Source: Chryseobacterium luquanense (GTDB taxonomy: Bacteria > Bacteroidota > Bacteroidia > Flavobacteriales > Weeksellaceae). Taken from it: a stretch of 64,000 nucleotides of DNA. Where the stretch lies: the NCBI RefSeq assembly GCF_026460945.1, contig NZ_JAOVZV010000010.1:124001-188000 (forward strand), in the 5' to 3' direction. Numbering within the stretch: the first letter of the stretch is position 1; the number at the start of each line of letters is the position of its first letter. Shown here piece after piece: positions 63,722 to 64,000 of this stretch. The position numbers and the translations under genes are program-made. Below the pieces are notes generated by a model. The model did not search any database, was not told the DNA's origin, and was given only the letters and a program-made list of their open reading frames with translations.

Positions 63722-64000
63722 TTATAGAATTTGAATTGGTTTCTTAAATTCATCAATTGCAACAAAAGTAAAATCTCCTACAATCGCTTTTTCTCTTTCA
63801 TAAGAATACATTTGCTCGGTATAGATTTCTACGCTTACTTTCATACTTGTATTTCCAACGTGCGAAACTTTCCCGATTAATTCTACAATTGTTCCTGCAG
63901 GAATTGGCTTTTTAAAGTCAATTTTATCGCTGCTTACGGTTACTACGCGTTTTCTGGCAAATCTTGTAGCGGTAATAAATGCAACTTCATCCATCAGTTG
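63722..64000 (-). CDS. Acyl-CoA thioesterase, C-terminal part (partial, starts beyond window)
   Basis: The frame remains open to the window edge (QLMDEVAF...), so the start is beyond 64000; the Met at 63994 is internal to the usual GGxLMxWMDEVA motif. The 92 visible residues are a hotdog domain with RKRVVTVSSDKIDFKKPIP and GKVSHVGNTSMKVSVEI, as in the YciA/BFIT acyl-CoA thioesterases that hydrolyse short or long acyl-CoA. Confidence 0.88.
   Translation of the reverse strand, partial: QLMDEVAFITATRFARKRVVTVSSDKIDFKKPIPAGTIVELIGKVSHVGNTSMKVSVEIYTEQMYSYEREKAIVGDFTFVAIDEFKKPIQIL

Overview
The window looks like chromosome from a low-GC member of the Bacteroidota, most probably a Chryseobacterium-like flavobacterium (Weeksellaceae). 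The reasons are: AT-rich DNA; few Shine-Dalgarno motifs but repeated TAnnTTTG -7 boxes, which are the flavobacterial promoter type; a type IX secretion sorting domain; a complete Bat (aerotolerance) operon; HMG-CoA synthase of the mevalonate route; a YpdA-type bacillithiol reductase; and DUF4834-YfhO-glycosyltransferase synteny. I see no phage, plasmid, IS transposase or CRISPR array. The species name is inference.

Layout. 1-9.3 kb: end of a sensor kinase, a pRiA4b ORF-3-like acidic protein, a GH13 glycosidase, a GreA-like factor, an SDR dehydrogenase, thymidylate synthase, an exported M1 aminopeptidase and HMG-CoA synthase, mostly single genes with their own terminators. 9.3-13.4 kb: AraC regulator, AldB-like aldehyde dehydrogenase, DUF779 partner and an orphan small P-loop protein, with a GC-rich structured repeat between. 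13.4-22.5 kb: dicarboxylate/amino-acid symporter, cbpA-cbpM chaperone pair, CBS-like cysteine synthase, LolC/FtsX-type permease, NamZ (DUF1343) muramidase and a thioredoxin/DUF3575 operon. 22.6-23.2 kb: four identical tandem tRNA-Phe genes. 23.2-36 kb: two-domain aminolipid acyltransferase, aspartokinase, fbp-menC, glnS, MFS, TonB receptor, S41 protease, YpdA. 36-44 kb: glycosyltransferase, frameshifted GxxExxY gene, YfhO, DUF4834, DUF6263-like lipoprotein, rlmB, DinB. 44.4-52 kb: moxR-DUF58-batA-batB-batC-batD operon, then marC. 53-58 kb: isochorismate synthase, a cluster holding a membrane-anchored ECF sigma factor, an outer-membrane protein and lipoproteins, and a MenI-like thioesterase. 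58-64 kb: small acyltransferase, a probable 20-residue amphipathic peptide gene, pspC/padR operon, XAC2610-like and HD proteins, a T9SS-secreted protein and the end of an acyl-CoA thioesterase.

Connections. menC, the isochorismate synthase and the MenI-like thioesterase are three scattered menaquinone steps. The acyltransferases, YfhO and the glycosyltransferase point to envelope lipid and polysaccharide work. Many intergenic regions carry different palindromic repeats. The least explained items are the tiny peptide gene with its own terminator (58.7 kb), the sigma factor fused to a membrane/periplasmic tail (55 kb) and the four-copy tRNA-Phe array (22.6 kb).
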